Source: Neoceratodus forsteri
Lineage: Eukaryota > Chordata > Ceratodontiformes > Ceratodontidae
Assembly (NCBI GenBank): GCA_016271365.2
Contig: CM028131.1
Coordinates: forward strand, 282,904,001 to 282,968,000
DNA length: 64,000 nucleotides
Reading direction: 5' to 3'
Shown piece after piece: positions 10,530-21,107 of the stretch. Numbering within the stretch: the stretch's first letter is position 1; the number at the start of each line of letters is the position of its first letter. A model generated the notes under the pieces. The model did not search any database and was not told the DNA's origin. It was given only the letters and a program-made list of their open reading frames with translations. Both the position numbers and the translations under genes were made by a program.

Positions 10530-10985
10530 GAATCAGTGGTGAAGATTGATTCTTGGAAGATATGAAAGTTACATATGTACTGTAACTGTTGATCTTCCAG
10601 AATATCTTCACCATTGATTTACACACCTGCCTACCATCCCATGGATTCACTTCAGTATTCTTCTGTTGGTCTTCACCCCTTTGTACTTGGTTTGGGCTGT
10701 GAAGACACTATGTTACTGGTTTGGTGGCCCTTCTTGCATGGGCCACCGAGACTATCTTATACCCTTAAGTGCATAGGTTACTCATTAGGTTTCTGCTGCT
10801 TACCTCCTCAGTAAAAAAAGGTACTGAGGTAGCTGGGGGCTGGTGTAGCTGTGGGTGTGTGCAGTGATAACATGCGTGTGGCCTACTTGCGTCACCAGCT
10901 CCCACCAGAAACGTTCTGGCTCCCAAGGGTTCCTAGCTCCTCCAACACAGACTCACAATTGGTAATCAGTGGTGAAGATATGTAT
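10530..10985 (+). repeat. DIRS-A2 internal complementary region and right ITR
   Basis: 10528-10615 is an inverted repeat around a central ATGTACTGTAAC: AATCAGTGGTGAAGATTGAT on one side and its complement (ATCTTCACCATTGATT) on the other. The outer motif recurs at 10965-10980 (AATCAGTGGTGAAGATATG), marking the right end. This is the DIRS layout again, with its own sequence. Confidence 0.65.
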
Positions 10986-10990
10986 GACAC

Positions 10991-12350
10991 GATGAGGTGT
11001 GCACTGAACATATTGTACCGTATGACCAGGGGCGTTGTGAGGTACGAGGCCACAGGCCAAGTGCCTTCAGCCCCTGGAAGTGTGGTAAAATATGTTTAAT
11101 GCACACACCCAGAGTGTCTTGTTGCACTTATAAAATGGGTTCCTTTTATAAAAATTATTTTCCTCACTATAAAAAAAATATTAATTTGTCTAAAAACAGA
11201 AATCTTTATGTTGATTTGAGATAAAATAGTCCTTCCGCTTGCTACCTGATGATGCCATTTTATTTTTGTCATAGGACATTTGTCCTATTGTGGGATCCAT
11301 AGTTCTGAGGCCAAGTTCATTCCCCCCCCCCGCATTGAGAGAAATAGGGAGTTGAGCTATGTGATTCTCACAGATCTGTGGCATTATTGAATATTTTTAA
11401 TTCAAAAATAACAGCAGAGAGAATTTATGTTTTACTGTGGAAGAGCCAGAGCAGCCTTGTACTGGGTGACAGTTTTCCTGATCAAAAGAGAAACAGTTCA
11501 GCTGTGTGATTATGTATTTGTACAGGTCTGTGGCATTACTGAGCATTTATTCAAAAGTAACAGCAGCGTGGAATTTATATTGATTGTGGGATAGCAAGAA
11601 AAGCCGTAGACAGCAGCGCAACAAGAGAGACATAATTCTGACCACCTGGGGGAGGGCAGAGGGATGAATGGAGTGGTGGGTGGGAGATAAAGAGGGACAC
11701 TACCTGATAACTGCAGAGAGAGAGGTAGTGATCAGCAAGATAAGCTCCTGTAAGTGTGCTGGCGACTGACTGGATTTTGTGACATATGCCTTTTTGTTTT
11801 TTAAAAGTTTGGGGATGTAACATAACTAAAAGAAGTTAACGGCAAATGGCTCCAGTTTTCCTGGTCGGATGCAAACCGCATGAGGCTGTACTGGGGGGAA
11901 TTTAAAAGAAAAAGCATTCCAGTGTCACACTAATTTTTCTTCTTTTTGCACTGTGGTTTTTCTGTTTTTTTACACTGCAGTCCAATCGGTATCAGGGAGA
12001 GATTAGAGAGTGGTGAGCCACATTAGCAAGGAATAAAAATGGTGGCATTTCAAAAACAAACGTTCTACCGGCACACTGATTTCTGTATTTTGTGGTGCTG
12101 CTCTGCTTTTCAGTACTTTTTATTTTACCTGTGCATCAAACAGATTTGATGTACAGGTAAAAACCAATCAGAAAGCAGGATTTTCTCTCCCCATTTTATA
12201 ATTTGGATGATCAACAGTTAGAGTAAGTAGTAAACTTTTGTTTGTTACACAGACTGAAGAAGAGGCAGACAGGTGCAGTAAGGCTAAGGTAACTTTATTC
12301 TCTCAGGACTGATACGAATAGCACAAATTCAGACTTTGCAGAAAAAAATT
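10991..12350. other. Unassigned region with a diverged direct duplication
   Basis: No gene recognised. About 11334-11485 and 11486-11650 are diverged direct repeats (shared TCTGTGGCATTA and AATAACAGCAG / AGTAACAGCAG). A C run lies near 11323-11332. Confidence 0.5.
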
Positions 12351-12354
12351 GTTT

Positions 12355-12796
12355 CATATAGAAACAAAATTTGTTGGCAGAAAAGGTCTGCTTGGCCCAC
12401 CTGGTCTGCCCAGATGTTCACTGCCTAGTCTGTCTTCACAGACCCTACCTGCTCTCCGGTGATCCTCCTTCCTCCCTGCCTGTTTATTAATATTCCCAAT
12501 GTCTAGCCCACACATGCTTGAAGCCTTTTACTGTTTTCACTTCTCTCACTTCCACTGGCAGTCTGTTCCAAGCATCTACCACCCTTTCAGTGAAGTAGTA
12601 CTTCCTCACATCCCTCTTAAACTCCCCCCAAGCTTCATTGCATGCCCTCTGGTCCTGGTGCTCTTTCTTATTTGAAAGAGACTCTCCTCCTACACCCTGT
12701 TTACCCCTGTGAGATACTTTATCATGTCACCTCTTGTTGTCCTCTCTTCCAGGGTGTACATGTTGAGATCTCTCAGTCTCTTGTGGGCAATATTGC
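12355..12796 (-). mobile_element. CR1 LINE 3' fragment, diverged
   Basis: Plus-strand landmarks GCTTGGCCCACCTGGTCTGCC, AAGTAGTACTTCCTCACATC and GGTGTACATGTTGAGATCTC match the better-kept copy at 42918-43398. In the minus direction they encode the end of a CR1 polymerase. 5'-truncated; about 440 bp. Confidence 0.75.
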
Positions 12797-12996
12797 GTAA
12801 TACATTTTCAGGTCAAGTTTAAATGAGAATTATGGGCCTGGTTCACTATTTCTACTAAAAGTCAACCTGTCATTTGTGTAAGCTGGAAATGCCTGTTTAC
12901 TTTTTCTGCAAGTTTTTTTCATATAATTTCTGCATTCAAAGATACATTGTCATCTGGAACCTTGTTTAGGAACAGATCAGATAGGTGGCACTGAAT
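12797..12996 (+). repeat. Dispersed repeat R1, copy 1
   Basis: About 200 bp closely matching 49349-49543, with shared GGCTGGAAATGCC-like and GGAACCTTGTTTAGGAACA segments. It continues after an insertion at 13694 (GTAAACAGGTG onward). Family unknown; no coding frame. Confidence 0.7.
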
Positions 12997-13693
12997 GGGG
13001 CCTATGCATGAACGTGCGCTGGGTATGGCTGATTCACACGTACCCCACCTGCGCAGCTCCACATCCATGGACAGGCACCTGATGGCTGGCATTCATGATC
13101 GCTGGGCACCTGTCCGTGGAGCCACCCCAGCATGCAGGATCATGGGGGGCAAATTGGGGTAGGTCACTGTGGATTGGAGGACACAGGTGGGCATACAATC
13201 AGATGCCTGACCTGGTCCTTCAGTTGATCCCCTGCTGTACGCGGAACAGGTGACTATGGGACTGCATGGGTCCCAAATTTGTAAACTGTTGGGTGAGTAC
13301 CCAAATGGCTGTCTCCAACCCTCCCTGCCTGATTGGAAGGCTGTGGCAGCATGGTGGGGGGGACATGCAGTCCTGTGGCCAGCAGAGGTAATTTTTAGGG
13401 GTGCACAATAGTACAGAAGGGTCCCTGCTGCCATATTGTGCATCTGCCTCACCGTGCACTCTGCAACTTTGTGAATGGCATGGAGTGCGGATGCACCTCC
13501 GACAGTCCCCCAGACCATCCATGCACCTAACCACATGACTGGCTGGGGATCCAGTGTGGAAGGGACACATGTCCATTCTGTGCATGCACACAGGGGTCCA
13601 TGGGACCCTGGTACGTGGAAATGACACTTAGGATTGCCTATGCGCTGTGGATCTGTGGCATGTAGGCAATCCTCCCCATAGTGCATAGGGCCC
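12997..13693. mobile_element. Candidate non-autonomous DNA transposon
   Basis: A GC-richer block of about 700 bp interrupts repeat R1; the paralogue at 49541 lacks it. Its ends are short inverted repeats: GGGGCCTATGCATG at the left and the complement of GGGCCCTATGCAC at the right. A 3-bp target duplication (AAT) is possible. Open frames inside (13093-13695 minus) resemble no protein I know. A PIF/Harbinger-type origin is possible; the family is unproven. Confidence 0.5.
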
Positions 13694-13908
13694 ATAATGT
13701 GTAAACAGGTGCGTTATAAGTATTATCAAGTTTGCTCAGTTGAGGTTTCTGAAACACTCAGGTGAAAATATGTTTATCAAATGTTTCTAGCGGAAGTGTA
13801 AGCAAAATTCAGCTTAACCATCTTAATGTCTAATGACATGAGATGAAAAATGTTTGCCATGTAACGAAAAATGTTTGGCATGTAAAATGTGCTGTATGTT
13901 CTTCCGCA

Positions 13909-14609
13909 GGAGGATCCCTCCGCTCCTAGGCACCGTAGCCAGAAGCAGCTGCGCCCTTCCTTCTCGGGCCGGCAGGGCCACAGCAATTATCTTAGCCACT
14001 GCCTACGCTCCAATGCCTGGCTCCTTCAACAAGGAAGATCCTTCTGCTCATGGGTGCTGTAGCCAGAAGTGGCTGAGCCCTTCTTTCTCAGGCCACGGCA
14101 ATTACCTTGGCTGCCACCCATGCTCCACTGCCTGGCTCCTTCAACAAAGAGGATTCCTCTGCTCCTGGGCACCATAGTCAGAAGCGGCTCGCCCTTCCTT
14201 CTAGGACTGTGGCAATTACCTTAGCCTCCCATGCTCCATTGCCCAGCTCCTTCAACAAGGAGGAACCCTCTGCTCCTGGGTGCCCTAGCCAGAAGCAGCT
14301 ACGCCCTTCCTTCTCGGGCCATAGTAATTGCCTTAGTCACTGCCCATGCTACACTGCCCGGCTCCTTCAACAAGATACGCTCTCTCCCTGTGCCACCTGA
14401 GCTCTGGTGCAGCTTCTTCCCCCATTGGCTGCTAGCCAGACTGCACAGGGACCTGAATGGTCAACCTGTGAGTCCCGGAGCTGCCATTGGTTGCTGCCCT
14501 GAGCCAGGCTCTGTACTCTAGATCAGTACCTGCGGCTTTCAAAAAGCCTTAGCACGGGTCCAATTTTTCAACTGCCTTATTTGTTATATTTGTTGATACC
14601 CATATTTTG
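13909..14609 (+). mobile_element. 5' end of an L2-like LINE with four monomers
   Basis: Four tandem units of 110-124 bp start at 13909, 14033, 14149 and 14259. Each contains TCTGCTCCTGGG-like, CAGAAGC-like and CTGGCTCCTTCAACAA motifs. The units are followed by 230 bp (14377-14609) that match 17007-17239, the 5' region of the LINE at 16884-21715, which has one unit. The LINE body is not present after 14609. The unit array behaves like a promoter-monomer array, but promoter activity is inference. Confidence 0.7.
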
Positions 14610-14688
14610 ATTGCCTTAACTGTGTATGCTTTCATTGCTTTGCCTACTATTTTTACCAGCTGTGCTGCCTTTCTCTATTTTGCCTCTA

Positions 14689-15168
14689 TGTGAAAAGAAA
14701 AGTGAGCAAATATATATGGGTAGGTTTGTTGGTAGCTATTCGTAATTTATCAAAACAAGACAAAACCAAGCATAAGCAGTATAGTGCACTGTAACCAGAA
14801 TTTATTTTTCATTCACATGTATTGCATAGGTTACAAATTTGTACTAAAATGCTTATTTAAAGTGCTTTGAATAAAGTGCTCAGACTTTGCTACTGTACAT
14901 CTTGCAATAAATTTACGTAAAAGTTTTTAATCGCAAAATAACCTACCCGGTCTACTGCGCCAACCATCTCTAAACCCTCCGCTTCGCCTCACTGGCTTGC
15001 TCCTTGATTTTAGCACAAATTTGTAACCTATGCAATACATGTGACCGAAAAATTAATTCTGGTTACAGTGCACTATACTGCTTATGCTTGGTTTTGTCTT
15101 GTTTTGATAAATTATAAATAGCTACCAACAAATCTACCCATATATATTTGCTCACCTTTCTTTCCACA
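14689..15168. mobile_element. Foldback element with 160-bp inverted arms
   Basis: Left arm 14689-14850 and right arm 15008-15168 are inverted copies (for example GTGCACTATACTGCTTATGC on the right pairs with its complement at about 14775), around a 157-bp centre. The centre holds a GC-rich stretch near 14940-14995. A direct repeat CTCTATTTTGCCTCT occurs at 14673-14687 and 15268-15282, though 114 bp separate the right arm from the second copy. No coding capacity. Likely a MITE or foldback transposon. Confidence 0.6.
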
Positions 15169-15282
15169 TTGTTGTTATTTATAGCGTCACCAAGCTATGA
15201 CTCTATTTTTGATTTGAGCAAAACTGTAATTTTGGTATAAGCTCAGGTTCTTTTTTCCTTTTTTTTGCTCTATTTTGCCTCT

Positions 15283-16500
15283 GAATGCTATTACCCTACT
15301 TGCTGTTTTTCTCTGCCATGTGGGGTTCCTCAGGGCTCTGTGGTGTCCCCTATGCTGTTCATGGTGTATCTGCTGCCATTGGGAGACATTGTGAGATGGT
15401 ATGGGCTGCGGTTTCATTGTTATGCAGATGACACCCAGCTCTACCTGTCTTTTGGCCCCGACCAGGATAGTGCAGTATCTGTTTTTAATAACTGCCTCAT
15501 GGAACTCCAGGACTGGATGTGGGCCAGTTGACTAAGGTTGAATCCTGAAAAGACTGAGGTGTTGGTGGTGGAGCCAGGTCAGGGGATAGAGAGGATGGGA
15601 GCGCAGTCTATCTCTGGGCTTTGGCTTGGGGTAGCCAGCTCCTGTCCTCTGTTCAGGTGCTGAATCTGGATGTGGTATTCGACGAAGGCCTGACACTTCG
15701 TTCGCAAGTGTCAGCTGTAGTCAAATCCTCTTTTTACCATCTGAGGAACATTGCCCAGATTAAACACCTTGTTCCATTTTGCAATCTTCCAATGCTGATC
15801 CACGCCTTTGTGACCTCTCGCCTTGACTACTGTAACTCCCTATGCCTAGGGCTTCTGGGGGTTGATAACCACCGCTTGCAGCTGGTGCAAAACGCTGCGG
15901 CCAGGTTACTGGTAGGGGTTTCCCAGACCAGCCATATCACCCCTGTGCTGTGCGAACTGCACTGGCTGCTTGTTCAGTGGCAGATCACCTTCAAGGTCAG
16001 TTTACTGACCTACAAGGCCCTACATAGTCAGGGTCCTGGCTACCTACAAGAGCTTGTGGTTCCTTATTGCCCCCTCCGACCCCTCCGTTCAGTCGATGAG
16101 GGATTGCTAGAGGTTCCCAGGGTTTGGTTGAAAACATCTGGAGCGAGAGCTTTTAGTTATGCAGCCCCGACCCTGTGGAATTCTCTACCTTGTTGGATTA
16201 GAGAGTGCCTAACCCTGGAGAGCTTCAAGACGGCTTAAAAACTTATTTATTTAGCCATGCTTTTGGAGATTAATTTATTTGAGTCTGTGTTTTTTTATTG
16301 ATTTATCTCAGATGTTATTGTTTTATTTATAGCTATTTTAGAAGCGCTGCTTACTGAACACTGTCTTTAATTTTACTTGTAAGTTACGTAGTTGTGACTG
16401 GTTTTAAATGCTTTGAAGTGTATTACAGCTCCATTTTAAGTGAAGTATAAATATGTGATGTACAGCTCTTTTGATTTAGTTTAAGCCTTTGAAAAGCTAA
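15283..16500 (+). mobile_element. L2-like LINE, 5'-truncated
   Basis: The copy begins in the middle of the reverse transcriptase and keeps a 3' UTR of about 250 bp that ends around 16500. It is the same general type as the minus-strand fragment at 6319-9480. No clear tail repeat or target duplication was found. Confidence 0.75.
15300..16240 (+). pseudogene. L2-like LINE reverse transcriptase, C-terminal half
   Basis: CGVPQGSVVSPMLF (15322), FHCYADDTQLYLSF (about 15412) with both catalytic Asp, then a stop at about 15530 and a frameshift. The thumb and C-terminal part reads LDYCNSLCLGLLGVDNH (about 15822), QLVQNAAARLLVG and LWNSLPCWIRECLTLESFKT, with a stop at 16239. The upstream endonuclease and RT fingers are missing. 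In an intact element this protein would nick target DNA and prime reverse transcription there. Confidence 0.8.
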
Positions 16501-16561
16501 TATCTGTCTCCAGAATCTTTTCCTGCATTCTGGCTATTTTTTTCTTCTTCCTTGTCCCTCT

Positions 16562-16600
16562 CCCAGTGTCTCTCTCTGTCTCTCTCTCTCTCTCTCTCTT
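16562..16600. repeat. CT-rich microsatellite
   Basis: A run of CT dinucleotides with few interruptions. It lies between the L2 3' end and the next LINE. Confidence 0.85.
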
Positions 16601-16889
16601 GCTTGCACACCTTAAGTGCTAACTCCCGCATTGCCTACTGGAGCCCCCCAGCTAATCTTCTCCGTCTTCTAGCTGGAATCCCTGCTGCCAACCTGTCTAC
16701 CCACCCTGCCTGCCCCCGCCTCGACACTGCCTTTTTATCTGTTGCAATTTCTCACTGCATTGACATGCAGGCCGCTTATTGTCTGTCCTGATGGTTTCAC
16801 TTCTCACCCTCTGCTCCCTATTTGCATTCTGACCCCCTGCTCTCTGTCTTTATTTGAAATAACTGACTCTCCCCCTTCTGTTCTTCTGT

Positions 16890-17239
16890 AAGAGGATCCC
16901 TCTGCTCCTGGGTACCATAGCCAAAAATGGCTGCGCCCTTCCTTCTCGGGCTGTGGCAATTACCTTAGCCGCCGCCCACACTCCACTGCCTGGCTCCTTC
17001 AACAAGATACACTCGCTGCCTGCGCCGCCTGAGCTTTGGTACAGCTTCTTCCCCATTGGCTGCTAGCCAGACTGCACAGGGACTCAATTGGTCAACCTGT
17101 GAGTCCCAGAGCTGCCGTCGGTTGCTACCCTAAGCCAGGCCCTGTACTCTAGATCGGTCCCTGTGGCTTTCAAAAAGCCTTAGCATGGATCTGATTTTCA
17201 ACTGCCTTATTTGCTATATATGTTGATACCCATATTTTG
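16890..17239 (+). promoter_or_regulatory. LINE 5' region with a single monomer
   Basis: 16890-17006 matches one unit of the four-unit array at 13909-14376. 17007-17239 matches the non-repeated part at 14377-14609 (for example TTCCCCATTGGCTGCTAGCC, AGCCAGACTGCACAGGGA). Its position at the start of the LINE suggests an internal promoter or 5' UTR; that role is inferred from monomeric LINE promoters in other lineages. Confidence 0.5.
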
Positions 17240-18036
17240 GTCCACCCTCCCTCCCTCCCCTGCCCTGACCTTTATTAAGTACACCTTTGCCCATCCCTGT
17301 ACAATCTAATCCATCGTTATTGGCTGCTGTATGATCTAGATCCACGCCTTTTCCGAACACTATTCCCTCTCTGTTGGCCACTGCAAGTACATAGCTAAGC
17401 CTTACCTAAGTAACCTAACCCCTGACACATTAACTTAATTCAGGGGTCTCATTTCTGAGTCAGCACCCGATTCTCTCACTTCAGCTCATTATCTGAGCAC
17501 CTGGGGTGCATCTGTAGTCTGCAGCTCCACTGCTGTACTTTCCTGTCCTGACATTTCTCCCTGCTCCCCCACCACTCTACTATTTGTACGCCTCCTTGCT
17601 TCTGCAACCACATATCTAGGCAGTTTTGGGGCTTTCTCCACCTCGCACATCTTTGCCTCCCTTCCACTGTGTGTCTTGTGTCATAGACTGGGAACCACAA
17701 TGAGACCCATATTCCAATGGTTGGGTTGATTACATGCTTGCTGCATATCAGCCTTGCCCCCACTACTGAACCCATTTCCTCTGACCCTTCATACAGCTTG
17801 TGGTCACTTAACTTGTGTCCGTTACCCCATTTCTACATCCTCTTAAACAATTCACCAGCTGTTTCAGCTACCTACGTGCCTAGCTCATCTACCATCTTGT
17901 ACTGCACTAATTGCATAAGGCACCCCCGTTCTGTCCTTTTCCCACCCATTATACGTGCCACGTTGACTGTGATTTTTATATATGCATCCTTGTGTCCCAG
18001 CAACACATATTTCCCACCACTTACTTCCACTAGCCT

Positions 18037-18177
18037 TGATGTTACCTGTGTAAATTAGTAACAAGAGCAGAAGTTTTATGAGTATGTTTAATAGCAAGAT
18101 CATGCTTGCTTAGGCTCCTATTAAACGCACTCATAAACCTTCTGCTCTTATTACTAATTTGCGCAGATAACATTGAG
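18037..18177. repeat. 58-bp inverted duplication in the LINE
   Basis: Left arm 18037-18094, right arm 18118-18177, loop 23 bases. The right arm encodes the LLLLLLICADNIEL stretch that opens the polymerase; the left arm is its inverted, slightly diverged copy. About 50 of 58 positions appear to match. It may be a scar of a template switch or twin-priming event. Confidence 0.65.
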
Positions 18178-19050
18178 CTTAATCCTGGCCCCCTCTCCTG
18201 ATCTCTGCTCCGTCTGCTCTGCCTCACATAAAGGGGCTAAGCTTGATCCGCATCATTGCCTTTAGCTTGTTAAAGAAACTTGACATTATTCAGTCTTAGC
18301 TCAACCTTGCCTCCCCTAACATTGTTGTGGTGACAGAAACCTGGCTAAAGCCATTTATGCTGGACTATGAAATAAACACCCCCTCTTATATAATTTATAC
18401 GGCTGATAGGTTAGCTGGGGGGGGGTTGTAGCCATTTATGTAAGGGACAAATTTGCTGCTGCCATCGCTGACTCTGCTTCTGTACCCCTGGAATTCAAAT
18501 GCACTACACTAAAACTGCAGCTTCCTTCATCAATCCCTATCTACATCATAGGTTGCTACAGGCCTCCTTCTGCAGGACACAAGGTGTTACATCACTTATC
18601 CAATGTACTAACCTCCTTATCCTCTGAAGTTATTATTGCAGGAGACCTTAATATGGACTGGCTATCTACTTCTTCCCAACTCCTAAAAGTATTATGTGAC
18701 AACTTTGGCTTGTCACAGCTTATAATGAAGACCACCCATCCCAACAAAAAAAAACCTAAGAACAGTACCCTGCATGATGTTATATTGGTCAACAAACCCC
18801 ATCTATACTCCCACTCCAGCATTTTTTTCAACAACATTAGTGATCATTGTGTCATAGCCTGTGTGAGGTCCTCTCCTAAGTTTGTTTCCTCCTCTAACTA
18901 TGTTATTAAGAGATCAAAATGGTACTTTGACCCTAATGCTTTCCTTTTTGACCTGCAACACACTAGTTGTCAGGACTTCAATCTGACCTCATTGGTTGAT
19001 GAAGCCTACGAAGTCTTCCAAAATATTGCCCTCGGTTCCATCAAATAACA
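18130..19050 (+). pseudogene. L2-like LINE APE endonuclease domain
   Basis: Apurinic-type endonuclease that nicks the target to prime reverse transcription. The CADNIELNPGP signature lies at about 18163. VVVTETWLKPF (about 18330) contains the metal-binding Glu. YRPPSAGHK lies at about 18555, IIAGDLNMDW at about 18637 with the catalytic Asp/Asn, and ISDHCVIACV at about 18838 with the catalytic Asp-His. The last 155 codons form an open frame (18584-19048). Upstream of it there are frameshifts and stops, including at a G run near 18420. Confidence 0.8.
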
Positions 19051-19129
19051 TGTGCCTCTCGCCAAAACTTGTTTTAACAAGAAAATATGCCCTTAGTTCT
19101 CCACCAGCTTGAAATCAGAGCTGCTTCAT

Positions 19130-21107
19130 AGATACTCACTCTGGAAGAGGACAAGGAAGTCCAAATAGCCTGCCGACTGGGCAGCCTTCAGAGCTGCTAG
19201 AAAGCGTTGCACCAGATTGACTAGGGAAGCAACATCTAGTTACTGCCGCTTTGAACTTGAATCTTCCGCTAATAGCATAACTAAATTCTGGAAAACTTTA
19301 AAGGATATTCAAGGGCACAGCTCTTCTAGCTTATTCCCACCTAAAATTTCAACTGGCAACTCCGCCACTACTGACAAGCAAGAAGTCCTCGAACTTTTTA
19401 ACAACCACTTTGCCACAGTGGGTCTAGCATTTGACACTTCCCCTACCAACATCCTCTGTGCACAGTTATGTACTTCAAACTCTACTTTCCTGGTCCCTGC
19501 CTCACCCACCTTAGACAAGGCATTCTCCTTCTCCCCTGTCACAGTGAAGGAAGTTGAGGCCCTCCTGCTCCAATTGGATAGCAGAAAAAGTCCAGGTGCG
19601 GATCTGATTGAGCAATACTTCCTTAAACTTGGCTTCTACATCCTGTCACCCCCAATTCTCCATGTTTTAATATGTCCCTTGCCCAGGGCTCATTCCCTGC
19701 TATATGGAAAACTGCCCATGTCATTCCACTCTTTAAATCAGGTAGCACTAGTGACCTAAACAATTACCACTGAATCTTCCTACTCCCTACCCTCTCTAAG
19801 CTTCTCAAAAATGTGGTTAACTCCCAGCTTAGACAGCACATTGAGGACTCTGACCTATTGAACTCAGTTCAATCTTACTTCTGGCCTCACCACATCACCA
19901 TCACAGCACTTGCTAAGGTCACAAATGATTGGTTGAATGCCTTGGATACCAGAAATTATGTATGCACACTGTTTCTTGACCTTAGCAAAGCCTTCAGTAT
20001 GGTGGACCACACTTTGCTCTTGGCTGCCTTAAGAAATATTGGCTTTCGTAATCAGGCCCTCGAGTGGTTTTCCAACTACCTCATTGATCGTTACCAAAAG
20101 GTCAAGGTCATGGGAGACCTCTCCCCACTCAAAACTCTACCAAGAGGGGTACCCCAAAGGTCCATCCTTGGCCCACTCTTGTTTGCCATCTACATAAATT
20201 ACCTAAATGCCAGAGTCAGATCAGCAAATATCCACCTCTTCGCTGACAACACCGTGTTATATGTAGACAGACCCACCTTGGAACAAGCATGTAATGATCT
20301 CCAAACAGAATTTAACCACCTTCAGACTAATCTACTGTACTCTAAGCTTCTGTTACATGCTAAGAAAATGAAGGCCATGATCTTCACCCCACCAGTGAAC
20401 TCCTCCAATCCTTGCACTGCGGGGACAGTCCCACAAATCCTCACCTTGCTCGGTGAACTGTTGGACTATGTGGAAGCCTTTAAATACCTGGTGGCGTGGA
20501 TAGACTTTAAACTCTCATTCAAAGTCCATATTGAAGAGATCTCGAAAAAGCTTAAACAGAGGCTTGGGATCTTCTTTAGAATCAGGTACCTATTAACACA
20601 CAAGGGGAAAAAAGGTTGGTACAAACAACATTCCTGCCCCTCCTTCTCTATGCAGACTTATTGTACGGGCACTGCTCAAGCATGGCTCTTGCCAAACTAG
20701 ACACCCTGTACCACCGGGTGCTTAGGTTCGTTACTGGTGCCCCCTGCTCAACACACCACTGTACTCACTACAAGAGTGCAGGATGGTGCTCACTTAGTCT
20801 CAGGTGACACATGAATGCTGGGCTCTGGGCCTATAGGGCCATCACTAATAAGCTGCCTCAATATATCAAGAATTGTCTACCTGCCTGCAACCCTGGCAGC
20901 TATCTGCTAAAAAGTCTCTCCCGCATTTCCCTTTCCATCTCCAAAGTTAGGACATGTTTTGGTCGAGCGGCAATAAGCCATGCCCTACCTGTCCTCTGGA
21001 AAAATGCACAAAAAACACCACAGCTTGTCTCACCAGTGCCGTTGTCCTCCTTTAAAAACCTTGTTTTACAATCTGTTCAGGAGACTTGCAACTGCTTCCG
21101 TCAATGA
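19130..21107 (+). pseudogene. L2-like LINE reverse transcriptase
   Basis: Linker plus RT. SRKSPGADLI (about 19580), LFLDLSKAFSMVDH (about 19970) with the catalytic Asp, RGVPQRSILGPLLFAIYIN (about 20142) and NIHLFADNTVLY (about 20230). In the last the second Asp of the FADD box is Asn (codon 20248-20250). The C-terminal part at 20811-21107 includes LPVLWKNAQKTPQLVS. Breaks lie at about 19760, 20640-20700 and 20806. Inactive, with a catalytic residue lost. Confidence 0.8.

Larger units (their letters stand above)
4241..10985 (+). mobile_element. DIRS-like retrotransposon A2 with nested LINEs
   Basis: The order reverse transcriptase, RNase H, PxVDLF linker domain, tyrosine recombinase, internal complementary region and right ITR can be followed. 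The body is interrupted at 6319-9480 by an L2-like LINE, itself interrupted by an L1, and at about 9845-10243 by an unassigned insert. gag and the left ITR are absent, so the copy is 5'-truncated. Its ITR and internal region (GTGGTGAAGAT motif) differ from those of DIRS-A, B and C. Confidence 0.75.

Noticed and set aside
10528..10615. Possible independent MITE hairpin
   Set aside because: Its position after the recombinase and its match to the outer end at 10965 make it the internal complementary region of DIRS-A2.
13093..13695. 200-codon frame inside the candidate DNA transposon
   Set aside because: Overlaps another open frame, shows no transposase motif, and Cys/His residues have no zinc-finger spacing.
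13909..14376. Possible CRISPR-like array
   Set aside because: Units are contiguous 110-124-bp repeats without short repeats separated by unique spacers, and the genome is vertebrate.
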